64,000 nucleotides of DNA from Methylobacterium haplocladii. Lineage in GTDB: Bacteria; Pseudomonadota; Alphaproteobacteria; Rhizobiales; Beijerinckiaceae. Positions 7,869-17,889 of this stretch are shown piece after piece. The stretch spans positions 62,001 through 126,000 of the forward strand of contig NZ_BJZT01000014.1 in NCBI RefSeq assembly GCF_007992175.1. The letters run 5' to 3'. The stretch's first letter is position 1. Each line of letters begins with the position of its first letter. The notes under the pieces were generated by a model. The model made no database searches. It was not told the origin of the DNA and was given only the letters and a program-made list of their open reading frames with translations. The position numbers were made by a program, and so were the translations under genes.

Positions 7869-9753
7869 CGGCGGCAGCGTCTTGCGGCTCCAGTTCCCGC
7901 ATCGCGGCCTCGCGACGCTCCGATTCGATCAGTCCCCGCGTTTCTGCCGAAAGCGCCCGCGACGGCCGCTGCGGCTCGGTCAGCGGCTCGGGGCGAAGCT
8001 CCGTCGACGCGCCGCGCATCCAGCCGGCCCCATCGGGCAGGGCGCCAGCCTGCTGCAGCACGAGCCGCGCGAGGTCGCGCTTACGCACGTCTTCGACGCG
8101 GGCCAGGGCCGCCTGTTCCGAAAGCCCTAGGCCCTCCAGGGCGGCACGGCCGAAGCGAAGCGCGGATTCGAGGGTTTCGCGGATCTGGAAGTCGACGTCG
8201 CGGTTCATCAAGTCGATGGCGTGGTTGCGGTCGTAGGCCCGCAGATAGGTCCGAACGCTCGCGAATTCCTCGTGGACGATGTCGACGATCTTGAGAGCCG
8301 ATGCCGGGTCGTCGATGCAGATGCAGATCAGCTCGGCACGCCCGATGCCGGCCGCGCGCAGCACGTCGAGCCGGGTCCCGTCGCCGTAATAGACCCGGAA
8401 ACCGAAGCGGGCGGCGTTGCGGATCTGCTCGACGTCCTTGTCGATGACGGTGACGTTCACCCCCTCGGCCAGGAGGACCTGCGTCAGGAGGTGGCCGAAC
8501 CGGCCGAAGCCGACGACGAGGACGCGGGCATCGGAGGATTCGATCGTATCGGCCTGCACGTCCGCGACCTCGGACCGGCGTGCCAGCGCCGTGTCGAGGC
8601 CCTTGGCGGCGATCGGGCCGACGATCATCGTCAGCGCCGCGAGCGCCACGGAGAAGCGCGTCGCCGCCGTGTCGAGCAGGTGCAGTTCGCCCGCCGCCGG
8701 CAGGATCACGAAGGCGAATTCGCCGGCCGGCGCCAGGACCGCCCCGCCACGCACCGCATCGAGCCAGGACGAGCCGAACAGCCGGAACAGCCCGGCGACC
8801 AGGGCGATCTTGATCAGGATCGCGGCGGCGGTGGCCCCGAAGAGTTCGGGCCAATGCGCCTTGAGCAGGCCGCCGTCGATCGACATGCCGACGCTCATGA
8901 AGAACAAACCGAGCAGCATGCCGCGGAACGGCTCGATGTCGGCTTCGAGTTGGTGGCGGAAATTCGATTCGGCGAGCATCACGCCGGCGAGAAACGCGCC
9001 CATCGCCATGGAGAGGCCATCCTCCTCCATCAGCAGCGCCGTGCCGAGCACCACGAGAAGGGCCGCCGCCGTCATCACCTCGCGGCCGCCGGAGGCAGCG
9101 AGCAGGCGAAAGAACGGGTTGAGGCCGTAGCGCCCGACGAGGATCACCGCGACGATGCCGAGGCCGGCGATCGCGGTCGAGCGCAGCGCCCCTTCGATCC
9201 AACCGTTTTCCGGCGTCGCCCCAGCCGAGGCCAGCAGCGGCAGCACGGCGAGGATCGCCACCACCGAGATGTCCTGGAACAGAAGCACTGCGAAGGAGCG
9301 GCTGCCATACGCGCTGCCGAGATCGCCGCGCTCCTCCAGCAGTTGCAGCGCCACCGCCGTGGCCGAGAGAGCGAGCGCGATGCCGATCACGGCGGCCGCT
9401 GCGACCGACAGCCCAAAGATCAGCCCGGCGCCTGCGAGAACCAGGGAGCACAGCGCCAACTGCGCTGCGCCTAGCCCGAAAATATCCCGCCGCATCGAGA
9501 CGAGGCGGGAGAGCTCGAGTTCCAGTCCGACGATGAAGAGCAGGAGCACGACGCCGATCTCGGCAACGCTGGCCGCCGTCTCCGGCTCGGCGATCAGCGA
9601 GAAGCCGAACGGCCCGATCACCACCCCGGCCACGAGATAGCCGAGCACGGCGCTCTGTCCGAGCAGCCGAAAGATCGGCACGCCGACCACCGCGGCCGAC
9701 AGGAAGGTCAGGACCGGCGGCAGAAAGCTCGCATGCGTCGTGGCGCTCGCCAT
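7861..9753 (-). CDS. CPA2 cation/proton antiporter (KefB/KefC-like) with RCK domain
   Basis: 630 residues. The first about 390 form a Na_H_Exchanger domain with 12-13 membrane helices and the motif [10 protein letters not shown] TrkA-N/RCK nucleotide-binding domain follows (about 408-525) with the Rossmann turn VVGFGRFG. The last 100 residues are a charged tail. Such proteins exchange K+ or Na+ for H+ and are gated by NAD(H) or glutathione adducts in E. coli Kef. Gene order with the MATE exporter suggests a shared transport operon. The tail is weakly conserved. Confidence 0.9.
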   Translation of the reverse strand: MASATTHASFLPPVLTFLSAAVVGVPIFRLLGQSAVLGYLVAGVVIGPFGFSLIAEPETAASVAEIGVVLLLFIVGLELELSRLVSMRRDIFGLGAAQLALCSLVLAGAGLIFGLSVAAAAVIGIALALSATAVALQLLEERGDLGSAYGSRSFAVLLFQDISVVAILAVLPLLASAGATPENGWIEGALRSTAIAGLGIVAVILVGRYGLNPFFRLLAASGGREVMTAAALLVVLGTALLMEEDGLSMAMGAFLAGVMLAESNFRHQLEADIEPFRGMLLGLFFMSVGMSIDGGLLKAHWPELFGATAAAILIKIALVAGLFRLFGSSWLDAVRGGAVLAPAGEFAFVILPAAGELHLLDTAATRFSVALAALTMIVGPIAAKGLDTALARRSEVADVQADTIESSDARVLVVGFGRFGHLLTQVLLAEGVNVTVIDKDVEQIRNAARFGFRVYYGDGTRLDVLRAAGIGRAELICICIDDPASALKIVDIVHEEFASVRTYLRAYDRNHAIDLMNRDVDFQIRETLESALRFGRAALEGLGLSEQAALARVEDVRKRDLARLVLQQAGALPDGAGWMRGASTELRPEPLTEPQRPSRALSAETRGLIESERREAAMRELEPQDAAADG

Positions 9754-9960
9754 GGGGCCCCCGGGGCTGCGTCGTCCCGCGAGAGGCGGGGAACGCGTCC
9801 CTTAGCCCGCGTGAACGCGGCATGCGAGCATGATCCGGTGCCGTTCGACACGCGGGGGTCCCGTCGGCGACGGATTGTGCTAGGGAGCCACTGCCATCTC
9901 GGAATTCACCCGCGACGCCGGTTGACAGCCCGCCCCCAGCCTCTCCACATCCGCGAGACC

Positions 9961-10983
9961 ATGAGCGCCGATACCATCAACCTGACCGCGGATCCCGACC
10001 GGATCCCGCATCCCGCCATCACCGGCGAGAAGCCGCCGCTGGAGATTTTGCTCTGCGCGCCGCGCGGCTTCTGCGCCGGCGTCGTCCGCGCCATCGACGT
10101 GGTCGAGCGCGCGCTCGCGATCTACGGGCCTCCGGTCTATGTCCGCCACGAGATCGTCCACAACAAGTACGTGGTCGAGACGCTGAAGCGGAAGGGCGCG
10201 ATCTTCGTGCGCGAGCTCGACGAGGTGCCGGATTCCGGGGCGCCCGTCATCTTCTCCGCGCACGGCGTCGCCAAGACGGTGCCGAGCAATGCCGACAGTC
10301 GCGGCCTGACCACGATCGATGCGACCTGCCCGCTGGTGACCAAGGTCCACCGCGAGGCCGAGATCCATCACAAGCGCGGGCGCCACGTGCTGCTCGTCGG
10401 CCATTCGGGCCATCCGGAGGTCGTCGGCACCATGGGCCAGCTACCCAAAGGTTCGATCACGCTGGTCGAGGACCTCGAGCAGATCTCGCGGCTCGAAGTG
10501 GCAGATGCCAAGAATCTCGCCTGGGTGACCCAGACCACGCTCTCCGTCGACGACACCAAGCACATCGTCGCCGCACTCAAGGCGAAGTTCCCGCTGATCA
10601 CCGGGCCACACAAGGACGACATCTGCTACGCCACCACCAACCGCCAGGAAGCGGTGAAGGAAGTGGCTCCGCAGGTCGACGCGTTGATCGTGGTCGGCTC
10701 CTCGAACTCCTCGAACTCGCAGCGCCTGCGCGAAGTCGCCGAGCGGGCTGGCTGCCCGATCACCCGGCTCGTCCTGCGGGCGGAAGAGATCGACTGGGAG
10801 GCCTTCGGCAACATCCGCCGGCTCGGCCTGACCGCGGGCGCTTCGGCGCCGGAGGTCCTGGTCGAGGAGATCATCGACGCCTTCGCCGCGCGCTACGACG
10901 TCAGCGTCGATCAGGTCTCCGTGACGGTCGAGGACATGTCGTTTCCGCTGCCGCGCGAGCTGCGCAGTGAAGCCGCCGAGTAA
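9961..10983 (+). CDS. ispH: 4-hydroxy-3-methylbut-2-enyl diphosphate reductase
   Basis: Last enzyme of the MEP isoprenoid route; it reduces HMBPP to IPP and DMAPP using a [4Fe-4S] cluster. The three cluster cysteines are visible: Cys38 (PRGFCAGV), Cys123 ([11 protein letters not shown]) and Cys222 ([10 protein letters not shown]). [10 protein letters not shown] near 245 is the diphosphate-binding segment. 340 residues from ATG 9961; the open frame upstream to 9733 is non-coding by composition. A rho-independent terminator follows at 11008. Confidence 0.97.
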   Translation: MSADTINLTADPDRIPHPAITGEKPPLEILLCAPRGFCAGVVRAIDVVERALAIYGPPVYVRHEIVHNKYVVETLKRKGAIFVRELDEVPDSGAPVIFSAHGVAKTVPSNADSRGLTTIDATCPLVTKVHREAEIHHKRGRHVLLVGHSGHPEVVGTMGQLPKGSITLVEDLEQISRLEVADAKNLAWVTQTTLSVDDTKHIVAALKAKFPLITGPHKDDICYATTNRQEAVKEVAPQVDALIVVGSSNSSNSQRLREVAERAGCPITRLVLRAEEIDWEAFGNIRRLGLTAGASAPEVLVEEIIDAFAARYDVSVDQVSVTVEDMSFPLPRELRSEAAE

Positions 10984-11007
10984 ATCGGCCGGGACACGAC
11001 GACGGAC

Positions 11008-11036
11008 AAGGGCGCCTCGACGGCGCCCTTTGTTTT
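11008..11036 (+). terminator. Rho-independent terminator after ispH
   Basis: Perfect 9-bp stem AAGGGCGCC / GGCGCCCTT with a 5-base loop, followed by TGTTTT. It lies 24 bases after the ispH stop and 28 bases before the thrB start, so thrB may depend on partial read-through or a very short promoter region. Confidence 0.85.
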
Positions 11037-11063
11037 GAGCGAGAAGCGAGAGGCAGGCACTCC

Positions 11064-12029
11064 TTGGCCGTCTATACCGAGGTTTCCGACGAGGCGCTGA
11101 CCGCCTTCCTGAGCGAGTACGATCTCGGATCGCTCCTGTCCTACAAGGGCATCGCGGAAGGCGTCGAGAACACGAACTTCTTCCTGCACACCACGGCCGG
11201 CTCCTACATCCTCACGCTCTACGAGAAGCGCGTGCGGGAAGAGGACCTGCCGTTCTTCCTCAATCTCATGGGCCATCTGTACCGGGCTGGTCTGTCCTGC
11301 CCGCAGCCGGTGCGCAACCGCCGCGACACCGCGCTCGGATCGCTCTGCGGCCGGCCGGCGGCGATCATCAGCTTCCTCGAAGGCATCTCGGTGAAACGCC
11401 CGACCGCGCATCACTGCCGTGAACTCGGCCGGGCACTCGCCGGTTTTCACGAGGCCGGTCGAGACTTTGCGATGAGCCGGGCGAACAGCCTGTCGGTCGA
11501 TGCCTGGCGGCCGCTGTTCGAGCAGGCCGGCGATCAGACCGACACCGTCGCCCCCGGCCTCGCCGGGCGCATACGGACCGATCTGGCTCTGCTCGAATCT
11601 TCGTGGCCGCGCGATCTGCCGAGCGGCGTCATCCACGCCGATCTCTTCACCGACAACGTGTTCTTCATCGGTGATGACCTGTCCGGGATCATCGACTTCT
11701 ACTTCGCCTGCACCGACGCGCTCGCCTACGATCTCGCGATCTGCCTCAACGCGTGGTGCTTCGACGCCGAGGGCCGCTATCAGCGCGAGATGGGCGAGGC
11801 GATGATCGCCGGCTATGAGAAGCGCCGCCGCCTCGAGCCGGGCGAGGTCGAGGCCCTGCCGATCCTCGCCCGCGGCGCAGCGATGCGCTTCCTGCTGACG
11901 CGCCTCGTCGACTGGCTGAACGTGCCGTCCGGCGCCCTGGTGCAGCCGAAGAACCCGCTGGACTACGACCGTCGTCTCGCCTTCCACCGTCATGCGGGCC
12001 ATGCTCGCGACTACGGCTGGTCGGGCTGA
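11064..12029 (+). CDS. thrB: Homoserine kinase (type II, APH fold)
   Basis: Phosphorylates homoserine for threonine synthesis. 321 residues with the kinase-like APH fold. MAVYTEVSDEAL is the standard N-terminus of alphaproteobacterial ThrB. The glycine-poor ATP loop is at YKGIAEGVENTNFF, the catalytic loop is HADLFTDNVFF (His191, Asp193, Asn198), and IDFYF supplies the metal-binding Asp. Start codon is TTG at 11064, chosen because it gives the conserved N-terminus. Usual alphaproteobacterial neighbour ispH is upstream; rnhA, often next, is absent here. Confidence 0.95.
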   Translation: MAVYTEVSDEALTAFLSEYDLGSLLSYKGIAEGVENTNFFLHTTAGSYILTLYEKRVREEDLPFFLNLMGHLYRAGLSCPQPVRNRRDTALGSLCGRPAAIISFLEGISVKRPTAHHCRELGRALAGFHEAGRDFAMSRANSLSVDAWRPLFEQAGDQTDTVAPGLAGRIRTDLALLESSWPRDLPSGVIHADLFTDNVFFIGDDLSGIIDFYFACTDALAYDLAICLNAWCFDAEGRYQREMGEAMIAGYEKRRRLEPGEVEALPILARGAAMRFLLTRLVDWLNVPSGALVQPKNPLDYDRRLAFHRHAGHARDYGWSG

Positions 12030-12058
12030 CCGTTCGACGGTCGCCCCGGGTGTCCGGG

Positions 12059-12340
12059 TTACTGTCCAAACAGTTTTTCGGTTGCCGTGATCAAGCCGAT
12101 GCTCGGATTTTTCGCGCAGTACTCGCCGAGCTTCTTGGCGTTGGCAACCAGCTTGTCGGTGTCGATCACTGCCGGGTCGTCCTCGCCCTTATAGTAGCCG
12201 TCGAGCCAAGCCAGCGTCGTTCTGATCTCGTCGTCACCGCTTTCCAAGAATTTCTTGCAGCTGGAGGTCGACAGATCGATCTGATCGGCATGCGCCGGTG
12301 ATGCGAGCGCGAGGACGCACAAGAGAACGAGACGCTTCAC
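12059..12340 (-). CDS. HdeA/HdeB-like periplasmic acid-stress chaperone
   Basis: 93 residues with a signal peptide cleaved after about AHA (residue 18). The short mature protein has two cysteines (CKKFLE and YCAKNP) able to form the single HdeA-type disulfide. The segment TLAWLDGYYKG is typical of HdeA-family proteins, which unfold at low pH and hold periplasmic clients. Convergent with thrB, 29 bases between stops. Family call is by motif; true acid protection is inferred. Confidence 0.75.
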   Translation of the reverse strand: MKRLVLLCVLALASPAHADQIDLSTSSCKKFLESGDDEIRTTLAWLDGYYKGEDDPAVIDTDKLVANAKKLGEYCAKNPSIGLITATEKLFGQ

Positions 12341-12565
12341 GACGACCTCCCCCGAAGAGCGACCGCGTCACACGCAGGCGCTGTAAAGACGATTGAATAA
12401 AACGCCTATGATGCGTCGCGCCGGCCAGCTTGTCTTGAGTGAGCTGAATTCCGTGGTGACCGACTCGCAGGCTCCAAGGATTTACGATTTTCGCAGCTGC
12501 CGAGTCCAAGAAAATCGCGAGCGTGGGCGATGTGAATAGCCTCGGCACCGCGTTGATGCGCATGA

Positions 12566-12592
12566 AAAAGGCCGGGGGACATGCCCCCGGCC
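12566..12592 (-). terminator. Rho-independent terminator after the peroxiredoxin gene
   Basis: On the minus strand GGGCCGGGGG-CATGT-CCCCCGGCC is followed by TTTTTC. Strong stem with a T run, starting about 29 bases past the peroxiredoxin stop. Confidence 0.85.
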
Positions 12593-12620
12593 CAGCGCCG
12601 CGCTATCGGTCCCGACGACG

Positions 12621-13103
12621 TCAGAGCACCTTGAGGAGTGCCTCTGCGCTGGAGACCTCGGCCTTCGAGGGCGAGTCCTCGACGTTGAGCACGCGGACCA
12701 CGCCGTCGTCGACGAGCATGGCGTAGCGCTGCGAGCGGGGGCCGAGGCCGAAGCCGCTGCCGTCGAGTTCCTGGCCGATCGCCCTGGCGAACTCGGCATT
12801 GCCGTCAGCGAGGAATTCGAGGCTCTGGGCGCCGGTGGCCTCCTGCCAGGCGTTGAGCACGAAGACGTCGTTCACCGCGGTGATGGCGATGGCGTCGATG
12901 CCGCGGGCGAGGATCTCCTCCTTCTTCGCGACGAAGCCGGGTAGGTGGTTGCGGTGGCAGGCCGGGGTGAAGGCGCCCGGCACGCCGACGAGCACCACGC
13001 GGCGGCCCTTGAATACGTCGTCCGTGGTCTTCGCCTGCGGGCCGTCCGGGCCGTTCACGCGGAAGGTCACCTGGGGCAGGTGGTCGCCAACCTGAATGCT
13101 CAT
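12621..13103 (-). CDS. Peroxiredoxin (Prx5/AhpE-like, glutaredoxin or thioredoxin dependent)
   Basis: 160-residue thiol peroxidase reducing H2O2 and alkyl hydroperoxides. Peroxidatic Cys49 lies in VPGAFTPACHRNHLPGF, the Prx5 signature, and the conserved Arg is in the RSQRYAMLVDDG strand. There is no obvious resolving cysteine, so a one-Cys mechanism with external thiol is expected. ATG 13103 is preceded by GAGGAGA; the frame is open further upstream but lacks a better start. Divergent from yqgE-like gene. Confidence 0.93.
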   Translation of the reverse strand: MSIQVGDHLPQVTFRVNGPDGPQAKTTDDVFKGRRVVLVGVPGAFTPACHRNHLPGFVAKKEEILARGIDAIAITAVNDVFVLNAWQEATGAQSLEFLADGNAEFARAIGQELDGSGFGLGPRSQRYAMLVDDGVVRVLNVEDSPSKAEVSSAEALLKVL

Positions 13104-13240
13104 TCTGTCGTCTCCTCGATCGTGCGGCAGCGTTAGCGTGGCCAGATGACGCTGTCGAGGCGATCGGATCGAGCCTCCGTGGATCGAGGGAGCCGCCGTT
13201 GCCTTATGGACAAAACCGGCCCCGGGGCTAGCATGCCGCC

Positions 13241-13870
13241 ATGCAGCGATTTCCACCGTCACCCGACGATTCCGCACCGGCCGACGACGGGGTGAGTTAC
13301 CTCGACCGGCAGTTCCTGGTCGCGATGCCGGGCATGGGCGACGAGCGCTTCGCCCGCTCGCTGATCTACCTGTGCCACCACTCCGCCGACGGGGCGATGG
13401 GCATCATCGTCAACAAACCGGCCACCGACCTCACCATGCCGGACCTCCTGATGCAGCTCGACATCGCGCCGGAGACGGATGCGATCCGCCTGCGCGAACG
13501 GGTCGGGCACATGCCGGTGCTGATGGGAGGACCCGTCGACGCCAAGCGCGGCTTCGTGCTGCACTCGTCCGATTTCCGCATCGATCAGTCGACGCTGCTA
13601 ATCGACGATGGGGTCTGCCTCACCGCGACGGTCGAGATCCTGCGCGCGATCGCCGAGGGAAGCGGGCCGGCCAGCGCCGTCCTGGCCCTGGGCTATGCCG
13701 GCTGGCAGGCGGGGCAGCTCGAAAACGAGATCATGGCCAATGGCTGGCTCACCTGCACCGCCGACCCGGAACTGATCTTCAACACGGCCCTCGACGACAA
13801 GTACGACCGCGTGCTGCGCATGAACGGGATCGACCCTGCCATGCTCTCGCCGATCGCCGGCCGGGCTTGA
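13241..13870 (+). CDS. YqgE/AlgH family protein (UPF0301)
   Basis: 209 residues. Family marks: [22 protein letters not shown] at the start, the [13 protein letters not shown] block, [17 protein letters not shown], and a C-terminal [14 protein letters not shown] segment. Conserved in proteobacteria; AlgH was named from alginate regulation in Pseudomonas but no biochemical activity is settled. Single gene, 138 bases divergent from the peroxiredoxin. Confidence 0.9.
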   Translation: MQRFPPSPDDSAPADDGVSYLDRQFLVAMPGMGDERFARSLIYLCHHSADGAMGIIVNKPATDLTMPDLLMQLDIAPETDAIRLRERVGHMPVLMGGPVDAKRGFVLHSSDFRIDQSTLLIDDGVCLTATVEILRAIAEGSGPASAVLALGYAGWQAGQLENEIMANGWLTCTADPELIFNTALDDKYDRVLRMNGIDPAMLSPIAGRA

Positions 13871-13998
13871 GCCCTTTGGTCATCGCGGGCGCAGAGCAGT
13901 GATGAGGGGAATGCGCCCAACGGTGCGAAGCATTTCGTAAGGCAATTCGGTCAGGCTTCGACGCCGCGCGGGCTCGGAGCCCGTGCCAGTTTCCCTCC

Positions 13999-15204
13999 GT
14001 GGAACCGCGCATGTCGCCAGCAGAGGCCAACGAGGCGCCGGTCGTCCGCTCGGCCGCCGACCGGACCGGGCCGCCGCGCGCTGCGTCCAGGTCCCCGGCG
14101 GCCAGCCTGCACCTGCTCGGTGCCGGCCAGCCGCCTTGCGGCATCGGCGATTTCAGCCGGCTTCTCCTCGAAACCCTGCGGGAGGCCGAGCCGGGGTCGC
14201 ACGCCGCCCTCACCATCGCGCCGCGCGCGTTCCGCCTCTCCGAGGTCTGGCACCGTCTCGGGCAGACGGACGCGGTGGTCGCGAATTTCCCCGTCGTCGC
14301 CTGGAAGCGGGCCCTGTTCGGTCCCCTCGCGGTCTATGCCCTCGCGAAGCTGCGTCGCCGCGACTGCATCACCGTCCTGCACGAGTGGGCCGGACTGCAT
14401 CGGCTGCGCCGTCTGGTGCTCCGACCGCTTCTGCTCCTGTCCGACACGATCTTTCTGGTTTCGCCGCAGGTGCGCGAGGAGTTGGCGGCCGACCCGCTCG
14501 TCGGGTTCCTGGCGCGCAGGGCCGCCCTGATGCCGGTCCCGCCGAACCTCGCAAGGCCGGCCGGGATCGCCGACAGCCCCTTGCGCCAGTGCCTGCTCGC
14601 CGCACGTCGGGAGGGCCGTCTGGTGCTCGGACATTTCGGATCGATCTATCCGGGCAAGCAGCCGGAGGCCGTGATCGAGATCGCGGCGGCGCTGAAGGCG
14701 CGCGGGGAAAAGCCGCTTCTGGTCTTCATCGGCTCGTTCATCAAGGCGTCCGACGGCATCGAGGACGTATTTCGGGCAAAGGTCGCGGCCCTTGGCCTGA
14801 CGGACGACGTCATCGTCTCCGGCTACGTCGCCTCGGCCGAAGAGCTGTTCGGCCTGTTCGAGACGGTGGACGCCTTCGCCTATGTATTGCCCGAGGGGTT
14901 GACGGCGCGGCGCGCCAGCGTGCTCGCCTGCGTCCAGGCCGGCCGGCCGGTGGTCGTCACGGCGCCGGTGCTCGCCGACGAGTTCGACCATCATCCCCGT
15001 TACCGAGCGCTTCTCGACGCGGGCGCGATCCTGCCGGTGCCGCGCGAAGCGCAGGCAGAGGCCTATGCAGAGCGCGTGCTGGCTGCGCGGACGCGTCAGA
15101 CCCGGTTGCCGGAGCTCGACCGGGCGACGTGGTTCCGGGACGCGGCAGCCTGCCTCCGGGCACGGATGGCGGTCCGCGGCCGGAGGCGGACGCGCCAGGC
15201 TTGA
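13999..15204 (+). CDS. Glycosyltransferase (GT4-like), exopolysaccharide locus
   Basis: 401 residues, GT-B-type. The N-terminal half has LLGAGQPPCGIGDFSRLLLETL, a donor/acceptor glycine loop seen in GT4 enzymes. The C-terminal half has LVLGHFGSIYPGKQPE (start of the nucleotide-sugar domain) and LPEGLTARRASVLACVQAGRPVV, the EX7E-like region. Start is GTG 13999 with ATG 14011 as alternative; the first 35 residues look unstructured. It opens the polysaccharide locus and converges on the acyltransferase gene. Confidence 0.8.
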   Translation: MEPRMSPAEANEAPVVRSAADRTGPPRAASRSPAASLHLLGAGQPPCGIGDFSRLLLETLREAEPGSHAALTIAPRAFRLSEVWHRLGQTDAVVANFPVVAWKRALFGPLAVYALAKLRRRDCITVLHEWAGLHRLRRLVLRPLLLLSDTIFLVSPQVREELAADPLVGFLARRAALMPVPPNLARPAGIADSPLRQCLLAARREGRLVLGHFGSIYPGKQPEAVIEIAAALKARGEKPLLVFIGSFIKASDGIEDVFRAKVAALGLTDDVIVSGYVASAEELFGLFETVDAFAYVLPEGLTARRASVLACVQAGRPVVVTAPVLADEFDHHPRYRALLDAGAILPVPREAQAEAYAERVLAARTRQTRLPELDRATWFRDAAACLRARMAVRGRRRTRQA

Positions 15205-15210
15205 GCCGGA

Positions 15211-16470
15211 TCAGGCCAAGGCGGCGGGCGCCACCGGCGCGGCGTTCGGGGTGGCCCGGCCGGGTCGTTTGAGCAACCGCCAGGCCGACGGCGTCATCGC
15301 GGGCCTCTCGATCCAGCGATAGGTGAAGGCGGCCAGCGGCACGACCAGCGCGATGGACAGGATGATGGCCGGCAGAAGTGCCTGTTCCGGCGTGCCGATC
15401 TGCACCAGCTTCTCCTGATTGTGCCAGACGACAAGGTCGAGGCCCGTCTTGCGGCCGATGAAGGTCATCGCCGTCTTCGCGACCTGAAACACGAAGCAGT
15501 GGATCATGTAGACTGAGTACGACCACAGGCCGAGCGATTGCAGCCAACGGGTGCGGAATACGCGCGAGACCACGCCGTCGTCGAACGAGAGAACGTAGAT
15601 CAGCCCGCAGATCGGCGGCAGGAGCAGGATCTGCAGGCCTCCAACGGGCAGCAGCACTGCGCAACCGACGAGGACCGCGAGGAAGCCCGTCTCCAGCAGG
15701 CTCGCCCGCCTCAGCGGGCCGCTCGCGGGCCGGCGCATGGCGCAGACGAGTCCGCCGGCGAAGACGCCGACGACGGCGCGCAGCACGCCCCAATCGGTGG
15801 ACGCCGAAAGCGGCGTCGGCGTGAGGGTATGGAGCGCCAGGGCGGCCGCGATGCCGAGGATCAGAAACACCGGCAGATGATGGCGCGGAAACGCTAGAAT
15901 GAGCGCCGCGAACAGGATCGAGACGTAGAACTCAACCGCCGCGCTCCAGGCCGGACCGTTCCAGCTCATGCCCGGATGTAGACCGAAGGATTGCAGGAAA
16001 GCGAGGTTGGTGACGATCTCCCAGGCCGAATGCCCCTGGGAGAACGGTTGCGCGTCCATCGCAAATCCGGTGTCGGACTGTCCATAGGCCAGCTTGGCGA
16101 GATCGAGCAGGGCCAGCAGGCCGAGCATCACGACGTGTAGCGGCCAGAGGCGCAGGAAGCGCCGCGTCATGAAGCGAACGCCGTCGGTGCGGCTCGTCAG
16201 GCGCTGCCCGTAAGCGTGGTACAGCACGAAGCCCGACAGGACGAAGAAGACGTCGACGCAGACTTGGAGGTTGGCGAACGTCGGAACGTCTTTGAGGACG
16301 TGATGAACCGGGATGTGAAAGAAGACGATCAGCAGCGCACAGATGCCGCGCAGCGCATCGAGCGCCTCGAAGCGGTGCGGATGCCCTGAATTCTGTGTCA
16401 TTTTGACGGATCCGTCCGGTTTCACTCCCATCAGAGCGAAATCCGGGCCGAGTTTCGAAACCGATGTCAT
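15211..16470 (-). CDS. Acyltransferase 3 family (OafA/YrhL-like) membrane protein
   Basis: 419 residues with about 10 membrane segments. RFEALDALRGICALLIVFFH is the acyltransferase-3 start with its catalytic His, and MTRRFLRLWPLHVVML is the second conserved block. These enzymes O-acetylate surface glycans. The likely start is ATG 16401 (MTQNSGHPHRFEALD), as the preceding 23 residues are not conserved in the family; 16470 is the longest frame. Last gene of the minus-strand polysaccharide group; 39 bases after the polymerase. Confidence 0.88.
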   Translation of the reverse strand: MTSVSKLGPDFALMGVKPDGSVKMTQNSGHPHRFEALDALRGICALLIVFFHIPVHHVLKDVPTFANLQVCVDVFFVLSGFVLYHAYGQRLTSRTDGVRFMTRRFLRLWPLHVVMLGLLALLDLAKLAYGQSDTGFAMDAQPFSQGHSAWEIVTNLAFLQSFGLHPGMSWNGPAWSAAVEFYVSILFAALILAFPRHHLPVFLILGIAAALALHTLTPTPLSASTDWGVLRAVVGVFAGGLVCAMRRPASGPLRRASLLETGFLAVLVGCAVLLPVGGLQILLLPPICGLIYVLSFDDGVVSRVFRTRWLQSLGLWSYSVYMIHCFVFQVAKTAMTFIGRKTGLDLVVWHNQEKLVQIGTPEQALLPAIILSIALVVPLAAFTYRWIERPAMTPSAWRLLKRPGRATPNAAPVAPAALA

Positions 16471-16509
16471 TCAAGTCGGCATCGATGAGTGCCAATCTCG
16501 GGCGCGATG

Positions 16510-17889
16510 TCAGCGTGTTCGAAAGCGTGCGAGATAATGCAACCCGAACACCGCGAACAGGAACGTGATCCAGATCGGATCGGCGCGGTCGAAGAAGAAG
16601 CTCTCCATCGACGAAAGCATCAAGCCGAAGAGCCAGATCTGCAGAAACATCGTCGCGAAGGGGCCGGCATTGCCGGTTTCCGTCTGCAGCTTCTGGTAGT
16701 TGCGCAGCGGACCAAGCACGAAGACCAGCAGCAGCAGGACGAGCCCCACTGCGCCGAGGGTCAGGGTGGTGTCGATGTAGCCGTTGTGGCTGTGGCTGGC
16801 ATAGCCGGCCCAGGTTGCGCCTTCGTCCGAGACGTCGCGGACCGTCTGGGTTCCCCAGAACGCCGCATAGCCGTAGCCCGCGATCGGGCGCGCGGCGATG
16901 GTCTGGATCGCGAACCGCCAGATATCCGTGCGCCCCGTGAAGGTGGCGTCGATCGGGAGCGCGGCGACGATGGAGGCGAGGGCATCGCTCATCACCGATC
17001 CGACCGTGAACAGGTTGAGCAGCAGGATCGGGCCGATCGCGATCAGCAGACGGCCGCGGAAGCTTCGCACAACGGAGAATGCGCCGGTCAGCGCGAACAC
17101 CACGAGGCTCAGAGCGAAGGCGCTCTTGCCCTCGGAGCCGACCAGGAATGCGCAAGCGAGGCCCAGGATCGCAAGCCCGGCGACGCGCCCGCCCGCCCGG
17201 AACACCGCCACGCCGATGAACAGCAGCATCGCCATCACGGCGGCGGCGGCGTTCTTGTGGCCGAAGCTGCCACGCCAGTTGCCGGCGAGCCCGGGCTCCT
17301 GGAGGTCGCGCGGCTGGTGGATCGCGAGATCCGGCGCGACGACCATCCCGAGGTAGCAGACCGTCAGCAGCCCCAGGGCCGCAATTGCCGTGAGGTTGCG
17401 CAACTCCGTACGGGTCTGCGCCAGCAGCGGCAGGCAGGCGGTCAGCAGCATCACCGCCGCGGTCAGCGCCAGCCGTTTGGCAGAGGTGGCATGGTCTTGC
17501 GACAGGATCACGCTGAGAACCAGCCAGCCGGCGAGCACGAGATGCGTTGGCGACGCCAGTGATGCGAGCGCGCGGCCGTGCTCGCGCGCCACCAGCACGA
17601 GCCCGACGAATGCCAGGATACCGAAAGCGCCGTAGGTCAGGGCCTCCTGGCCGGTCACGAGGTCCGCGATGTCGAGCCGCGACAGGTCCGGGAAGGGTTT
17701 CAGCGAGATCCAGGCGATCAGGAGCGTCGCCAGAAACAACGCCTGCCGCAGCAGGCGCAGAACGGACAGCCCGCCGGCGCGTCCACGCAGATGACCGAGC
17801 ATGCCGGCCGCCGACACGGCGTCGCCGAGCGGCAGCGCCGCATCGGCCGTCGCGCGGCGTGCCCCGAACTCGGATGGCCGCGCGATCAT
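16510..17889 (-). CDS. O-antigen ligase/polymerase (Wzy/ExoQ-like)
   Basis: 459-residue polytopic membrane protein with about 11 helices. The Wzy_C-type periplasmic loop carries FTGRTDIWRFAI and later SHSHNGYIDTTL, the two hallmarks of ExoQ-type polymerases and ligases; GSFGHKNAAA is a third. It joins repeat units of the exopolysaccharide. The ATG at 17889 overlaps the stop of the upstream glycosyltransferase as ATGA, so translation is coupled; longer in-frame starts are less likely. Confidence 0.88.
   Translation of the reverse strand: MIARPSEFGARRATADAALPLGDAVSAAGMLGHLRGRAGGLSVLRLLRQALFLATLLIAWISLKPFPDLSRLDIADLVTGQEALTYGAFGILAFVGLVLVAREHGRALASLASPTHLVLAGWLVLSVILSQDHATSAKRLALTAAVMLLTACLPLLAQTRTELRNLTAIAALGLLTVCYLGMVVAPDLAIHQPRDLQEPGLAGNWRGSFGHKNAAAAVMAMLLFIGVAVFRAGGRVAGLAILGLACAFLVGSEGKSAFALSLVVFALTGAFSVVRSFRGRLLIAIGPILLLNLFTVGSVMSDALASIVAALPIDATFTGRTDIWRFAIQTIAARPIAGYGYAAFWGTQTVRDVSDEGATWAGYASHSHNGYIDTTLTLGAVGLVLLLLVFVLGPLRNYQKLQTETGNAGPFATMFLQIWLFGLMLSSMESFFFDRADPIWITFLFAVFGLHYLARFRTR

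Noticed and set aside
8221-9474. 417-codon plus-strand frame opposite the antiporter gene
   Set aside because: Shadow of the CPA2 antiporter; no start or domain support.
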